DNA of 64,000 nt from Xanthostigma xanthostigma (Eukaryota > Arthropoda > Insecta > Raphidioptera > Raphidiidae): contig OY754465.1 of assembly GCA_963575645.1 (NCBI GenBank), positions 48,200,401 to 48,264,400 of the forward strand, given 5' to 3'. Position 1 is the first letter of the stretch, and every line of letters starts with the position of its first letter. The notes beneath the pieces were generated by a model that was not told where the DNA came from, ran no database searches, and worked only from the letters and a program-made list of their open reading frames with translations. Shown here in pieces: positions 42,401 to 45,400 of this stretch. Made by a program: the position numbers and the translations under genes.

Positions 42401-45400
42401 CGTCAGAGCTGACTTTCGTTCATATAAGAAGTAATATCTAAGTTAATTTCACACGACATCCATTCAAATTGAAGCTTTTTGAAAAGAGGAGATTCTGATC
42501 TATAAAACAGAACCATTTTTAAATCAATTCGAGTTCATAAATACTTTTAAAATTGTAATTGAAAATTACAAACAGCAGTTGTCGGTTGGTCTGTACGTAT
42601 GTACGTCACGACTCTACAGATCGCAATTTTGGTCGGATTGCCTTGGGTTATGTTTTACTCACTTTGTTTAGTATCAGACCAGAACCCTATTTAAATTCAC
42701 ATAAATGTGTTCAGTAGTTTAATTTTTATAAACAGTTTTATTTTATTATTTTTGACAGCTAAGTAATAGTTAAAATAAAAAAAAAACAAAAAAATACATA
42801 TTACTGTTATTGTAAATGTAGTGTATTACGTAGAATAACTGCTACCCTTCTATACCACAATAACAACACAAGCTGCGATATCGATATGGCCGAGCGGTTA
42901 AAGCGTTAGTCCAGTAATAGCAAGGTGCCGGGTTCGATTCCCGCTGACACAAGTAATATTTTTTTCTATTCCATTTTATTTTTATTTTTTTTAATTGGTT
43001 TTTTTTAAATCTATTTTCTCAATTTTTTTTCATTATAATATGTACAGTGGAAAACTTGCGGGATGTGCACTTTTGGTTTTGCCAACTATTTTATTATTTT
43101 GGCTGCCGCTCGCGCAATTTACTTAATTTCAATGTAAATGTGTACATGTGTGCATAGCCAGATTATTTGTATATGTTACCGGACAAACCCGATTTCAGGA
43201 CAAACTAGTTCAGCCTAGGCCAAACTAGTTTGGCCTAAGCTCGATAGGACAAACTAGTTTAGCCTAGGCCAAACTAGTCTGGCCTAAGCTCGATAGGACA
43301 AACTAGTTTAGCCTAGGCTAAACTAGTTTGTCCTATTATGAATATGTAACTCCAGGATAAACTGGTATAGCCTAGCTAGTTTGAACTAATTTCAAGGTAA
43401 AGTAAATAATATACTGGAAAATAATCATGATTTTTTAAAATAATAATAATAAAGTTTATTGTCATTCGTACAATAATTAATGTACATGTTGACAGTCAAA
43501 GAATTCTTTTATGCTATGGAGAAACAATTTTCTAATAAAAATTTCTTTACCTTTCTTTTAAAATTTCTTGATTCTAAAATTCTTGTTTCGAGTGGTAATT
43601 TATTAAAACATTGTAGGTATACCATAAAAATTTGGCATGTATGTAGTCTTAGCATATTAATTGTGTAATGGTAGGCAGAGATTTAACTTTTTTCTAGTAT
43701 CATGATTATGAATCACAGTACGATCATTAAAATTGTTCATATTATTTTTAACAATCATTAAACAGCTTTAAATGTATTGACATGGCAAATTTGACATATA
43801 CCATAAAGTTTTGATTTTAGCAATATATTTAATAATTTAAACCCAATGTACATGAGAGATTTTTTCTTACGGTTTCGTTTTTAAAAACCTTGGAGCCGTT
43901 AGACTTATAGTTTTTGAGTTATTGGATATTAAAAATTCAGTTTCTAATATACGGTAAATGAGATAATATCCAATTTTCAAGTTTTAGTTATAAGAACGAA
44001 AAAAAAATTATTTTCTTCATACCTCAATCGAAAGTACGGACTTGAGTCCCTTATAGCAGGGACGAAAGTTTGAAATTTCCTCCCTGTTATTTATTATATT
44101 AAATGACAGCGGTAACCCTAGTTACGAGTATAAATACGCATAAGAAATGTTTTCCTCCCGCCGTTCTCACTAGGAGTTAATGTCAATCTTTCGTCCCTGC
44201 TGACGAAAGTACGTACTTTTGAGCGGATATGAAGAAAAATCGTAGACACCACACGGGCCTTAAAAGTTGAAATCTCGGCCCTACGCGTAATGACGCGCAG
44301 GGCCGAAAATTCAACTTTCGGCCCTTGTGATGTAATATTATACTATTAATAAAAACAAAATTTTTATGAAAAACTTTTTGTGTACATTATTTGGTTTTCA
44401 TGGTGATATAATTCAAATCTAGAAAATAGAGATTTTGTGAGTTGTTTCGAAAATTTTTAATTAATATTTTTCCAAAACTGCACGGGAAAGTTTAGTTTTT
44501 TTTAATTTTTACGTTATCTAAAAGAGTCAAACTTTCGAATAAACATTTTTTGATGTGATACCGTCTTATAAATTGATGAAACACCAGCTGCACGCACGAA
44601 AAAGTGTAACGTTCCTATAAACGTTCCGCCTGACCCTGTGCGTGCAAGCGAGAGCGCAGTATGCTTCGGCCCAAGTTTGACAGCTACTAAAATTTAGGTT
44701 ATGTATTACGGAATACGTTATCACGTAAAACTATCGTCCGTAAACCGACTTTACAGACAACCATTTTTTTTTTTATTTTTCTATAGCCAATTTGGTTTAA
44801 TGTTATTTTTCTCATTTATCATTGTGTTAAAAATCTCATTTTTAATATTTAATTATTAGAAAACTAGACGGCCAATGTTTTTTAAAAAATGCACTTGAAT
44901 TATGAGATATCCATAATTAACATATTAAAATTTCAGCGTATACTCTATACATTGCTCTATCGGGTGTATAACCTTAAAACTTTCTTTTGTTGCAAAAACA
45001 CTTCCTATCTTTGTCTTTCTATACCTATTCGATTCGGCAACATTAGTCCGGAGTAGGCCATACTAGTTTATCCTAGGACAAACTAGTTCAGCCTAGGCTA
45101 AACTAGTTTGTCCTATCGAGCTTAGGCCAGACTAGTTTGGCCTAGGCTAAAATAGTTTGTCCTATCGAGCTTAGGCCAAACTAGTTTGGCCTAGGCTGAA
45201 CTAGTTTGTCCTGAAATCGGGTTTGGCCGGTAACATATATAATATATGCACTGTACTTAGATACAAATATAATTTAGTATGTCCAACTGTTATTTTTGTT
45301 TAGGTAGTTATTTATTCAGTGTTAATTGTTTAGAATTTGGTATTATAATTTAGAATTTTAGAAAAAATTATCGTATTTTTCGGTTTTGTTAATTAGTTTC

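Larger units (their letters stand above)
43171..45238. mobile_element. 2.07 kb element with long inverted ends built of AAACTAGTTT palindromes
   Basis: Outer ends are ATATGTTACCGG and CCGGTAACATAT. Each end is a roughly 160-bp array of alternating AAACTAGTTT, GGCCTAAGCTCGATAGGAC and TAGCCTAGGCC words with a 49-bp period, and the two arrays are inverted copies. The loop holds a non-LTR 3' end, TIR element copy B and other repeats, but no transposase. It resembles a foldback element whose arms grew by tandem duplication; the family is not recognised. Confidence 0.7.
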
